A stretch of 64,000 nucleotides of DNA from Phycisphaeraceae bacterium (GTDB lineage: Bacteria; Planctomycetota; Phycisphaerae; Phycisphaerales; UBA1924). Of this stretch, positions 44,139 through 53,215 are shown one piece after another; the stretch's first letter is position 1; each line of letters opens with the position of its first letter. The notes below the pieces were generated by a model, which was given only the letters and a program-made list of their open reading frames with translations, did not search any database and was not told the origin of the DNA. Location of the stretch: contig JAHBXC010000003.1 in assembly GCA_019636675.1 (NCBI GenBank), positions 186,001 to 250,000 of the forward strand, in the 5' to 3' direction. Made by a program: the position numbers and the translations under genes.

Positions 44139-44219
44139 GTCCGTTGCTCCTTTCGGTGAGTCGTTGTCACACAGGGACGGTGTACACCGCCCCACGACTC
44201 GGGAGCAACGGGCTTTCAT

Positions 44220-44430
44220 GCCATCACCCCAGCCCTCTCCCATTCGGCTGCGCCGAACAGGAGAGGGGGCCAGTGAGGGCTACCCAACCTCCCGGCTTCT
44301 CTTCCCAATCTCTGTCTTTGCTCTCTTTTCTTTCCCGCTTTCCGGTTCTCAGACCTTCCATTCCCACGCCATCCCCGGTACATTGTCGATGCACAGCCCG
44401 CGCCGCGCGCGGCAACCGAGGAGCAGCGCC
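44220..44430. repeat. REP-like unit D (hairpin plus tail) and upstream region of the FGE-like gene
   Basis: The hairpin CCTCTCC...GGAGAGG (44234-44266) is followed directly by GGGCCAGTGAGGGCTACCCA and the tail CCTCCCGGCTTCTCTTCC...TCTGTCTTTG (44275-44319). This is how a unit looks without an IS between hairpin and tail. The remaining bases up to 44430 are pyrimidine-rich and hold no gene. Confidence 0.65.
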
Positions 44431-45489
44431 GTGAAGATCGTTCCGTATCTCGCCGTCTCGGTGATCGCCTGCGCCGCCGCACACGCTACACCCAACACCC
44501 AGCGCCTCGAGTTCTCCGAGGAGTACGGCCTGCCCTTCAGCCGCATCGGCGCGCCGGGCAACGCGCCCACGCTCATGCGTCGGCTCGGCTTCCCTCAGGA
44601 CGCACGCCTCATGGGCGCGGTGAACCACGAGTACCGCATCATGACCCGCGAGGTCACTAACGGCGAGTTCCTCGAGTTCGCCCGCGCCATCGCGCCCTAC
44701 ATCGATGCCATCGGGAGTTCTGGAGGGACCATCGGGGGGGACGGTCTTCTTGTTCAGCGAGTCGGCAATGGCTACTCATTCTCGATCCAGCCCGGCCGCA
44801 CCGCTGACGAGCCGATCCGCACGACCTTTTACGCCGCGGCGATGTACGCCAACTGGCTGCACAACGGGAAGGGCTCGACCATCGAGGCCTTCCAGGACGG
44901 CGCGTACGACGCCGAGACCTTCCGGCGCTTCCCAGGCCAGCCGATCCCAGTCGGGCAGGCGTCGCGCAATGCCGATGCGCGGTTCTGGATCCCGTCGATG
45001 GACGAGTGGGTGAAGGCCGGGCATTACGACCCCGACCGCTTCGGCGAGGGGGATTCCGGGGGCGAGTCCGGGGGTGGTGGGTGGTGGGACTTCCCGGATT
45101 CGAGCGACACGCAGCTGATCCCCGGACGCCCCGAACTCGGCGGCCAGACCAACGCGGGGTCTCCGACCGAGTGGCCCTCGGGCCAAGAGCGACCTCACGA
45201 GGTCGGGCTGTACCCCGACACGCAGAGCCCCTGGGGCCTACTGGATGTGTCGGGCGGGGCGAGCGAGTGGACCGAGAGCCTGCTGGGTGGCGGCAATGCG
45301 CGCCTAGCGAAGGGCACGGATACGCGTTACGGCGGCGATCTCTTCGCCGACGAGTTGGTGTGGTTCGGGCACGGTAGCCCAGTGCAGTTCGGCGGGATCC
45401 GCCTTGCGGCAGTCATTCCGGCGCCATCCGGGGGCGGCATCGTGCTCGTCGCGTGCGCCGTCACGCTAACCCGCCGCAGACGCCGCTGA
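44431..45489 (+). CDS. Secreted FGE/SUMF1-like protein with PEP-CTERM-type tail (paralogue of 21545-22588)
   Basis: 352 residues from GTG 44431, chosen because GAGGAG lies seven bases upstream and the signal peptide (VKIVPYLAVSVIACAAAHA) starts there; an ATG at 44389 is weaker. The FGE-like region matches its paralogue segment by segment: VNHEYRIMTREVTNGEFLEF, FWIPSMDEWVKAGHYDPDRF, SPWGLLDVSGGASEWTES. The C-terminus VIPAPSGGGIVLVACAVTL then TRRRRR is a PEP-CTERM-like signal. Its composition is less C-ending than that of neighbours. Likely exported and sorted to the surface; enzymatic activity is uncertain. Confidence 0.78.
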   Translation: MKIVPYLAVSVIACAAAHATPNTQRLEFSEEYGLPFSRIGAPGNAPTLMRRLGFPQDARLMGAVNHEYRIMTREVTNGEFLEFARAIAPYIDAIGSSGGTIGGDGLLVQRVGNGYSFSIQPGRTADEPIRTTFYAAAMYANWLHNGKGSTIEAFQDGAYDAETFRRFPGQPIPVGQASRNADARFWIPSMDEWVKAGHYDPDRFGEGDSGGESGGGGWWDFPDSSDTQLIPGRPELGGQTNAGSPTEWPSGQERPHEVGLYPDTQSPWGLLDVSGGASEWTESLLGGGNARLAKGTDTRYGGDLFADELVWFGHGSPVQFGGIRLAAVIPAPSGGGIVLVACAVTLTRRRRR

Positions 45490-45538
45490 TCTGCGCCTCC
45501 CCCCGCTCCCTATTCCCTACTCCCCACTCCCTTCCCCC

Positions 45539-45859
45539 TCACGCCCCATCCCCGCCCAGCACCTTCGGCACCTTCAGATACGGCGGCATCGTCTCCGGCG
45601 CGATCTTCATCAGCGCCTCGGTGTCCAGCGTCGCGCCGACCTCGTCGCGTCCGAGCCGGTTGGTCTGGTCGAGCGGGTTGGTCAGGGGCTCGACGCCCTC
45701 GAGGTCCAGCTCGCGCAGGCGCTCGATGTAGCCCAGCGTCGCGCCGAGCTTGCCGGCGTAGGCGCGGACCTGCTCGTCGTTGAGTTCCAGACGACCAAGA
45801 CGCGCGACGCGTCGGACATCGGCTTCGGGCAGGGGGGCGTGGTCGGGGGTCGCGTCCAT
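45539..45859 (-). CDS. gatC: Aspartyl/glutamyl-tRNA amidotransferase subunit C
   Basis: 106 residues from ATG 45859. GatC pattern: EADVRRVARLGRLELNDEQV, LGYIERLRELDLEGVEPLTN, then the C-terminal LKVPKVLGGDGA, where KVPKVL matches the conserved end of the family. GatC stabilises the GatA/GatB complex in transamidation. It stands alone: gatB is at 14079 and gatA was not seen in the window. An ATG 30 codons upstream is open but lacks conserved sequence. Confidence 0.88.
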   Translation of the reverse strand: MDATPDHAPLPEADVRRVARLGRLELNDEQVRAYAGKLGATLGYIERLRELDLEGVEPLTNPLDQTNRLGRDEVGATLDTEALMKIAPETMPPYLKVPKVLGGDGA

Positions 45860-46025
45860 GACGCGATAGTAGGGGAGGGGACCCCCGCCCGACCGCTCCA
45901 GCGACCTCCGACGGCATACAGTCAGGCGTGCGGCATACGCCGCGGACACCCGCCCCGCGCCACGCGCGACATCATTCCGAGATGCCCCAGGCGCGGGCGG
46001 AAGCCCGGCCTCTGGAGATTGCCCG

Positions 46026-46988
46026 ATGCTCCCTAAGCCACCGCCCCGCGAGGGCTCGCTCGGTTTCCTCTACCTCCCCCCGTACCGCGTGCAGGGAACC
46101 AGCGTCGCAGGCGAAGCCACCTGCGTCCAGGTCCCCGAGCTCGATGTCTGCTTCGACATGGGCGTCTGCCCACGCCCGGCGCTCGCCAGCAAGTTCTGCT
46201 GCATCAGCCACGGGCACATGGACCACATCGGCGCCCTCGGCTACTGGTGCTCCCAGCGCAACTTCCAGGGCATGGGCCCGGGCACGATCGTCTGCGACGC
46301 GCGCATCGCGCCGGCGCTCGACGCCATGCTCAAGGCCTTCCACCCCGTCGAGCAGCAGGAAACCCCCTACACGATCATCCCCCTGGAGCCCAACCAGGAG
46401 ATCGAGATCAAGAACAGCGTCGTCCTGCGCGGCTTCGAGACCGACCACACCGCGCCGTCCTTCGGCTACTCCATCATCGAAAAACGCAGCAAACTCCGCG
46501 AAGAGTTCGCCGGACTCCCCCAGGAGAAGCTCCGCGAGCTCAAGGACCGCGGCGAGGACATCACGCGCATCCTCGAGGTGCCCCTCGTCGCCTACCTGGG
46601 CGACACCTCCCCGGGCGCAGCCCTCATCCGCAACGACGTCCTCAACGCCCAGATCGTCATCAGCGAGTGCTCGTTCGTCGACGCCGAACACAAGGACCGC
46701 GCCAAGATCGGCAAGCACCTCCACATCGACGACATCGCCGAGTGGCTGCGCGTGCTGCGCTGCCAGCACCTGGTCCTGATCCATGTCTCGCGCCGCAGCA
46801 ACATCTCGTTCGCGCACAAGCGCCTCCGAGAGGTCGTCAGCCGCGAGCTCGCCCAGCGCGTCCACTTCCTGATGGACCACCGGACCAACAAGATGCGATA
46901 CGAGGATCAGGTCGCCGACGCCGAGCGCCAGGAGCGGATGCGCCAGCGCTCCACGCCCTCGGGCCCGGCCAGCGCCCCGCGCGCGTAA
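46026..46988 (+). CDS. RNase Z-like metallo-beta-lactamase-fold hydrolase
   Basis: 320 residues from ATG 46026. The metal-binding motif SHGHMDHIGAL (His62, His64, Asp66, His67), further ligands in FETDHTAPSFGY, VAYLGDTSPGAAL and LIHVSRRSN are in the order seen in tRNase Z. The protein is close to the short bacterial and plant tRNase Z forms in length. RNase Z removes 3' trailers from pre-tRNAs; a related nuclease or hydrolase role is possible. It precedes dnaA by about 245 bases on the same strand. Confidence 0.75.
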   Translation: MLPKPPPREGSLGFLYLPPYRVQGTSVAGEATCVQVPELDVCFDMGVCPRPALASKFCCISHGHMDHIGALGYWCSQRNFQGMGPGTIVCDARIAPALDAMLKAFHPVEQQETPYTIIPLEPNQEIEIKNSVVLRGFETDHTAPSFGYSIIEKRSKLREEFAGLPQEKLRELKDRGEDITRILEVPLVAYLGDTSPGAALIRNDVLNAQIVISECSFVDAEHKDRAKIGKHLHIDDIAEWLRVLRCQHLVLIHVSRRSNISFAHKRLREVVSRELAQRVHFLMDHRTNKMRYEDQVADAERQERMRQRSTPSGPASAPRA

Positions 46989-47043
46989 ACACCGGTTTTC
47001 CCGGGGTTCGGCGCGGTTTCCTCCGATCTCGCGCAGAAAGGTG

Positions 47044-47072
47044 TTGACAGACGACGCGCCGTTTCGTACCGT
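47044..47072 (+). promoter_or_regulatory. Candidate dnaA promoter
   Basis: TTGACA (47044-47049), 17 bases, then TACCGT (47067-47072). About 160 bases upstream of the dnaA start. Confidence 0.5.
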
Positions 47073-47232
47073 CGCCTCACTTTCGTAGCGCCGCCGGCAT
47101 GGTGGGACTCTCGCCGGCGTCTCCTCCCTCCTTTGTTCGTCGCGCAGGGCCGCGCGGCGTGTGACCACGGCGACGGCGGCGCGAACATCCACGAGCATCT
47201 CACCCGGCGCACTCAGCCGGCGAGGCATAGAC

Positions 47233-48705
47233 ATGGCCAGAGGCGATCAAGCCGTCTGGGGCGACATCCTTGCGCACCTGCGGAGCCATCATGTCTCCAT
47301 GTGCCGCCAGTGGTTCGACGAGATCGAACCGCTCGGGGTCGATTCCGGCGTCCTCTCCCTGCGCGTGAACCACTCCGTGCGGCGCGCCTACCTCGAGCGC
47401 GAGTGCCAGCCCACCTTCGCCGAAGCGGCGCAGGCCGTCACCGGCTGCCTCCTCTCGGTCCGCTTCCTCGGGCCAGACGACGAGCTGCCCCATCACACGC
47501 GCGCCTCCTCCAACGGCGCGTCACGCGCCGCAGGCGCCGCCACCGCCGGCAGCGCGCTCGTCGAGCCCAAGCCCCACCCGCAGCCCACCCCCGCAGCGCC
47601 CCAGCACGCCGCGCCCCCGCCGCCCTCCTGGGCCGCCGCCGCCTCGGCGCGCACCAACGCCTCCCAGGACCGCCTCCGGCTCAGCCCGGACCACTCCTTC
47701 GACAACTTCGTCGTCGGCCCCGGCAACCGCCTCGCCCACGCCGCCGCCACCGCCGTCGCCGACAACCCCGGCAACGCCTACAACCCGCTCTTCTTCCACG
47801 GCGGCGTCGGGCTCGGCAAAACACACCTCCTCCAGGCCATCTGCCTCCGACTCCTCGAGCGCAACCCCGCCACGCGCATCCACTACACCTCCTGCGAAGA
47901 GTTCCTCTCCGGATTCGTCGAGGCCCTGCGTCAGGGCGACATGTCCTCCTTCCACCACGCCTTCCGTGACGCCGATGTCCTCGTCATCGACGACATCCAC
48001 TTCCTCGCCAAGGGCGAGAGCGCCCAGGAAGAGTTCTTCCACACCTTCAACGCCCTCCACCACCAGCGCAAGCAGCTCGTCCTCTCCAGCGACGCGCCCC
48101 CCGAGCAGATCCCCCAGCTCGAAGAACGACTCATCTCACGCTTCAAGTGGGGCCTCGTCGTCGAGATCGAACCCCCCAACACCGACACACGCGCCGCCAT
48201 CGTCCGCCAGAAAGCCCGGATGCGCGGCGTCGAGATGCCCGACGATGTCGCCCGCTTCGTCGCCGAACGCATCAGCGCCAACATCCGCGAACTCGAGGGC
48301 GCCGTCGTCCGACTCCAGATCCAGTCACAGGTCGAGAAAAAGCCCATCGACCTCGCCCTCGCCAAATCCGCCCTGGGCGAAGCACCCACCAAGGCAAGGC
48401 CCGTCCTCTCCGTCATGGCCATCGTCCAGACCGTGGGCGACTACTACGGCGTCAAGGTCTCCGACCTGCAGTCACGCCGCAAACAGAAGTCCATCGTCCA
48501 GCCCCGACAGCTCTGCATGTTCCTCGCACGCAAGCACACCCGACACTCCCTCGAAGAGATCGGCGGCTACCTGGGCGGACGAGACCACACCACGGTCATG
48601 CACGCCCTCAGCACGGTCGACACCCGCCTCAAGTCCGAGCCCTCCCTGAGCGCCGAACTCCAGGCCATCGAGCTCAAACTCGCGTCCCTCGACGCCACCC
48701 CCTGA
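47233..48705 (+). CDS. dnaA: Chromosomal replication initiator protein DnaA
   Basis: 490 residues from ATG 47233 with GAGG nine bases upstream. Domain I at about 1-80, a Pro/Ala-rich domain II at about 90-145, the AAA+ domain III with Walker A GGVGLGKTH (190-198) and Walker B VLVIDDIHFL (Asp253, Asp254), the sensor-type helix LEERLISRFKWGL, and domain IV with the DNA-binding signature EEIGGYLGGRDHTTVMHAL. DnaA-ATP oligomerises at oriC and opens the duplex. dnaN and recF do not follow; the next features are the putative oriC and mutM. An upstream GTG (47161) is open but unlikely. Confidence 0.95.
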   Translation: MARGDQAVWGDILAHLRSHHVSMCRQWFDEIEPLGVDSGVLSLRVNHSVRRAYLERECQPTFAEAAQAVTGCLLSVRFLGPDDELPHHTRASSNGASRAAGAATAGSALVEPKPHPQPTPAAPQHAAPPPPSWAAAASARTNASQDRLRLSPDHSFDNFVVGPGNRLAHAAATAVADNPGNAYNPLFFHGGVGLGKTHLLQAICLRLLERNPATRIHYTSCEEFLSGFVEALRQGDMSSFHHAFRDADVLVIDDIHFLAKGESAQEEFFHTFNALHHQRKQLVLSSDAPPEQIPQLEERLISRFKWGLVVEIEPPNTDTRAAIVRQKARMRGVEMPDDVARFVAERISANIRELEGAVVRLQIQSQVEKKPIDLALAKSALGEAPTKARPVLSVMAIVQTVGDYYGVKVSDLQSRRKQKSIVQPRQLCMFLARKHTRHSLEEIGGYLGGRDHTTVMHALSTVDTRLKSEPSLSAELQAIELKLASLDATP

Positions 48706-49196
48706 GCCCGACGCGATCGCCCACCATCGCGATGTTCGCGCTGTGTTCACCCTCATCCCCACTCGCCCGCGGCCTTTGCGCCGTCTTTGCGCAGCTTCCC
48801 ACCCCATGTGGGAGCCGTGTGGATAAGTCCGGGCGCTTCTGACACGCCCCTGGCGCGAACCCATCCTCGCCGACAGGGCGCCGGGATTCGTGTCCGCTTT
48901 CCCCGACGCCCTGCGCCAGACCCGTTCGGTTCACGACACCCACGCGACAAGACATCCACGCCCGATCGATCGAATTAAACCCATATATTGAAACAACTTA
49001 GAACCGCCATGCCCATCGAGGCCCCCATCCCGACAACGCATACAACAACGAAGACGAAGATGTCTCTTCTCTTCTCTTGAAGAGAGAGGGGAACCCGACC
49101 CCCTGTCGTCCGAGCGCAACTCGTGAATCCGCGCACCCCAACGGAGGGCGACCCGCCGGTGCGCACCCCGTGTGGATAACGCGTCGACAGATCCGT
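48706..49196. other. Probable oriC region next to dnaA
   Basis: 491 bases without a gene. Two perfect DnaA boxes (TGTGGATAA, the complement of TTATCCACA) lie at 48818-48826 and 49171-49179 in the same orientation. Between them, 48966-49003 is unusually AT-rich for this genome (GAATTAAACCCATATATTGA), a candidate unwinding element. A pyrimidine run with a small dyad (49061-49090) follows. The position immediately after dnaA agrees with many bacterial origins. Confidence 0.65.
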
Positions 49197-50018
49197 TCAC
49201 CCCTGGCACACGCCGCAGGCGACCGTCGTGCGCTGCCCGAGCGTGAACCGTTCCAGCGCCCTCCCACACTTCATGCAGGGCTCCCCTCCTCGCCCATAGA
49301 CGAGATGTCGGGTCTGGAATGAACCCGACGCCCCCGACGCGTCCCGGTAGTCGCGCAGCGTGCTGCCCCCGGCCTCGATCGCCTCGCCCAGCACCCGTCG
49401 GATCGCCGCGGCCAGCGCGTCCCACTCCCCATCCCCGATCCCGGTGCACACGCGCCTGGGATCGATGCCCGCCGCGAACAGCGCCTCGTCCGCGTAGATG
49501 TTCCCCACCCCGGCCAGCGCGCGCTGGTCGAGCAGGCCCGCTTTCACCGCCCGGGCCGACCTCCCCAGCGCCGCACGCAGAGCGTCGCCCGTGATCGTCG
49601 CCGCGTCGGGCCCCAGCGCCGCCCAGCGGGTCTCGCACAGCGTCCCCACGCTCGGGAAGGTCCACAGCCCGCCGAACCGGCGCGGGTCGCGAAAGAGCAC
49701 CCTGCCGCCTGCGTCGCCCAGACGCCATTCCGCGTGCACATGGTCCGTCCTCGCGGCACGCGCCCCGTGCGCCAGCCACAAGAGCTGCCCGGTCATCCCC
49801 AGATGCACCCCCAGCACGCGCCCGTCATCCCCGACGATCGCGAGCTGCTTGCCCAGCCGACGCACCTCGACGATGGTGGCGCCCTCGAGCAGCGCCCGCT
49901 TCCCGCTGTCGCCCTCCACGATGTCGCGCCGGCGCAGACATACCCCGATCACGGTGCGCCCCACCAGGGCGCGCTCCGCCGACCGCCGCACCGATTCGAC
50001 CTCTGGGAGTTCGGGCAT
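49197..50018 (-). CDS. mutM: Formamidopyrimidine-DNA glycosylase
   Basis: 273 residues from ATG 50018. The N-terminus is MPELPEVESVRRSAERAL, where Pro2 is the catalytic nucleophile and Glu3 is needed for the reaction. LGMTGQLLW and DQRALAGVGNIYADEALF are conserved. The C-terminal zinc finger is CMKCGRALERFTLGQRTT followed by VACGVCQG (four Cys). It removes 8-oxoguanine and formamidopyrimidines and nicks the abasic site. Convergent with dnaA across the presumed origin and divergent from moxR. Confidence 0.93.
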   Translation of the reverse strand: MPELPEVESVRRSAERALVGRTVIGVCLRRRDIVEGDSGKRALLEGATIVEVRRLGKQLAIVGDDGRVLGVHLGMTGQLLWLAHGARAARTDHVHAEWRLGDAGGRVLFRDPRRFGGLWTFPSVGTLCETRWAALGPDAATITGDALRAALGRSARAVKAGLLDQRALAGVGNIYADEALFAAGIDPRRVCTGIGDGEWDALAAAIRRVLGEAIEAGGSTLRDYRDASGASGSFQTRHLVYGRGGEPCMKCGRALERFTLGQRTTVACGVCQG

Positions 50019-50223
50019 CGCTCGCTTCCATGAAATCTACGCGCCGGCGCCCCGCCCTCGCTGGCCTGACGACGCGACCGAGCCGATCCAAGAGGGTTGA
50101 ACACGGGCCGAGAATCTTCCGCTTCCCGACCCCGAAACCCCTCCCGACGCGAACCGCGACGATGAGCCCCGCGTCCGACCCGTTCCGACACGATCAACCC
50201 CCTCCACGAGAGGCCTCCCGAAC

Positions 50224-51309
<1,086 letters not shown>

Positions 51310-51383
51310 ACCGCGACGCGAGCCCGACATCCCAACCCTTGCGCGCCGATGCCGGTTCGTCCGTCAGCGCTCGCGCGTCGCGC

Positions 51384-52079
51384 TCACGACCCGCCCTTCT
51401 TCACCCCGTACTCGAACTCCACGCCCATCAGCCGCTCCATCGTGCTGGGGCCGAAGTTCATCATCCCCGCCTGCCGGCGCGCCTCGTTCAACTCCACCCC
51501 CCGGTGACGCACCAGGTACGCCGCCCACAACTGGCTCACGCGCCCTCCGACCGAGCAGTGCGCCAGCGCCGCGCCCGAGTGGCGCGCCAGCGCCTCCGCG
51601 AACGCGTCGACCTGATCGGGAGTGGGGGGGTGCTCCTCGCCGCCCATGGGCAGGTGCAGGAACTCCACGCCGTGGCTCGCCGAGTACTCGCGCATCAGCG
51701 CGAACTCGTCGAAGCCCGCGCGCGCCGGCTGCGTGTCCGTCGCCTCGCGACCCTTCCTGACCGTCTCCATCTCGCTGGGCGTTCGCACGCTGACGACCAG
51801 CGTCACGCCGCGCTCCTCGATCATGCGCCGCAGCGCCGCCTCCGTGGGCTGCCCGGTGATGTACACCTCGCCCACGCGCCACGCGCCGCGCTCGAACTCG
51901 CCCTCCAGCGTCTCCGCCTCCTGGGGGAACTGCACCCGCTGCGCGTTCAGCCCGGCGGGCGTGCTGTAGACCCTCGTCCCGTCGCGAAACCCGCGCGGCT
52001 CGAGGTCGCTCACGCACCCACTCACCAGCCCCGACGCGACCAGCGCGCCCACGATCACCGTCATCCCGTTCGTCCTCAT
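51384..52079 (-). CDS. DUF442/Blh-type phosphatase-like lipoprotein
   Basis: 231 residues; ATG 52079 is preceded by a near-perfect AAGGAGGT site. The N-terminus (TVIVGALVASGLVSGC) ends in a lipobox (VSGC), so it is a lipoprotein. The core (VYITGQPTEAALRRMIEERG, TLVVSVRTPSEME) and the loop LAHCSVGGRVSQLWAAYL resemble beta-lactamase-hydrolase-like phosphatases, in which the Cys-x4-Arg loop (C-SVGG-R here) replaces the usual Cys-x5-Arg. It is likely periplasmic. It is on the opposite strand inside the MoxR-DUF58 cluster, 74 bases from moxR. Confidence 0.75.
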   Translation of the reverse strand: MRTNGMTVIVGALVASGLVSGCVSDLEPRGFRDGTRVYSTPAGLNAQRVQFPQEAETLEGEFERGAWRVGEVYITGQPTEAALRRMIEERGVTLVVSVRTPSEMETVRKGREATDTQPARAGFDEFALMREYSASHGVEFLHLPMGGEEHPPTPDQVDAFAEALARHSGAALAHCSVGGRVSQLWAAYLVRHRGVELNEARRQAGMMNFGPSTMERLMGVEFEYGVKKGGS

Positions 52080-52147
52080 ACCGACCTCCTTCGTCCGCCT
52101 CAGACGGAAACCGCGCTCCGCGGTTCCACCCATCCTTGCCCCAACGC

Positions 52148-53161
52148 ATGAGCGAAGCACCACCCATCCCGCCCGGCAGGCCCGCCCCCCTCCCAGAGGC
52201 CGACGCCACCCTCTACCTTCACCCCCAGACGCTCTCGCGCCTGGGCTCCATGGACCTGCGCGCCAAGCACATCGTCGAGGGCGTCATGAGCGGCCAGCAC
52301 CGCTCGCCCTACCAGGGCTTCTCCGTCGAGTTCGCCCAGCACCGCCAGTACACCCCGGGCGACGACACGCGGCACCTCGACTGGAAGGTCTTCGCGCGCA
52401 CCGACAAACTCCACCTCAAGCAGTACGAGCAGGAAACCAACCTCGATGTCGTGATCCTCGTCGACTCCTCCGGCTCGATGGACTACGGCAGCCGCTCCTA
52501 CGCCGAGGCGTCCGGCGCTGGGCGCAAAACCTCCGCCGACGGGCGCGCCCACTGGAGCAAGTTCGACCACGCCACCGCCACCGCCGCCGCGATGGCCTAT
52601 ATGTCCCTCCACCAGGGCGACCGCGCCGGGCTGGCCGTCTTCGCCGACAAGGTCTACCGCATCCTCGACCGCTCCAGCGCGCAGCGCCAGTGGCGCCAGA
52701 TCGTCGGTGCGCTCTCGACTAACCCCGTCGAGAACCCCACCGACCTCCCGCGCGCCGTCGAGCAGACCCTCGCCAAACTCAACAACCGCTGCCTGCTCGT
52801 CATCATCAGCGACTTCTTCTCCGACCCCGAGCAACTCCGCACCGCGCTCGCGCGCATCAAGCACCGGCGCCACGACGCGATCCTCTTCCAGATCGTCGAC
52901 AAGCGCGAAGAGACCTTCGACTTCAACGAGACCCTCCCCTTCGACGGGCTCGAGGGCGAGCCCCGCCTGCGCGTCGACCCGCGCTCGCTGCGCAAGGCCT
53001 ACATCGAGGCGTTCGAGGCGCACCAGACCCAGGTTCGGCGCATCGCGCGCTCGTTCAACTTCGACTACCAACTCGTGCGCACCCACGACTGGCTCGGCCC
53101 GCCCCTGGCCGCCTTCGTCGCGCGCCGCAACGCGCAGCTCAAGAAACTCAAGATGGGCTAA
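52148..53161 (+). CDS. DUF58 (VWA-fold) protein
   Basis: 337 residues from ATG 52148. DUF58 signature near the N-terminus: RSPYQGFSVEFAQHRQYTPG and DDTRHLDWKVFARTDKLHLK, followed by EQETNLDVVILVDSSGSMDY, with an intact MIDAS DxSxS (D-S-S-G-S). The fold continues with LNNRCLLVIISDFFSDPEQL. DUF58 proteins are partners of MoxR ATPases, and this gene is the next plus-strand gene after moxR. It probably acts in envelope-associated complex assembly. Confidence 0.9.
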   Translation: MSEAPPIPPGRPAPLPEADATLYLHPQTLSRLGSMDLRAKHIVEGVMSGQHRSPYQGFSVEFAQHRQYTPGDDTRHLDWKVFARTDKLHLKQYEQETNLDVVILVDSSGSMDYGSRSYAEASGAGRKTSADGRAHWSKFDHATATAAAMAYMSLHQGDRAGLAVFADKVYRILDRSSAQRQWRQIVGALSTNPVENPTDLPRAVEQTLAKLNNRCLLVIISDFFSDPEQLRTALARIKHRRHDAILFQIVDKREETFDFNETLPFDGLEGEPRLRVDPRSLRKAYIEAFEAHQTQVRRIARSFNFDYQLVRTHDWLGPPLAAFVARRNAQLKKLKMG

Positions 53162-53215
53162 CCCGTCGACCCCGTCACCGACCACGACGACACGCACGGA
53201 TCGCAGCACTCTCCG

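Larger units (their letters stand above)
42890..44219 (-). mobile_element. IS110-family insertion sequence, copy 2 (inverted)
   Basis: Same 15-bp subterminal repeats as copy 1 (44219-44205 and 42904-42890, read on the minus strand). Inserted at the same point of a second copy of the repeat unit, between the hairpin/GGGGTGATGGC and AGATGAGGGCTAC. Confidence 0.85.
42877..44270 (-). repeat. Right arm of the 1,394-bp inverted repeat
   Basis: Mirror of 41006-42399, with the DUF559 gene in the 477-base centre (42400-42876). Its outer end holds the second hairpin copy (44234-44266). Confidence 0.9.
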
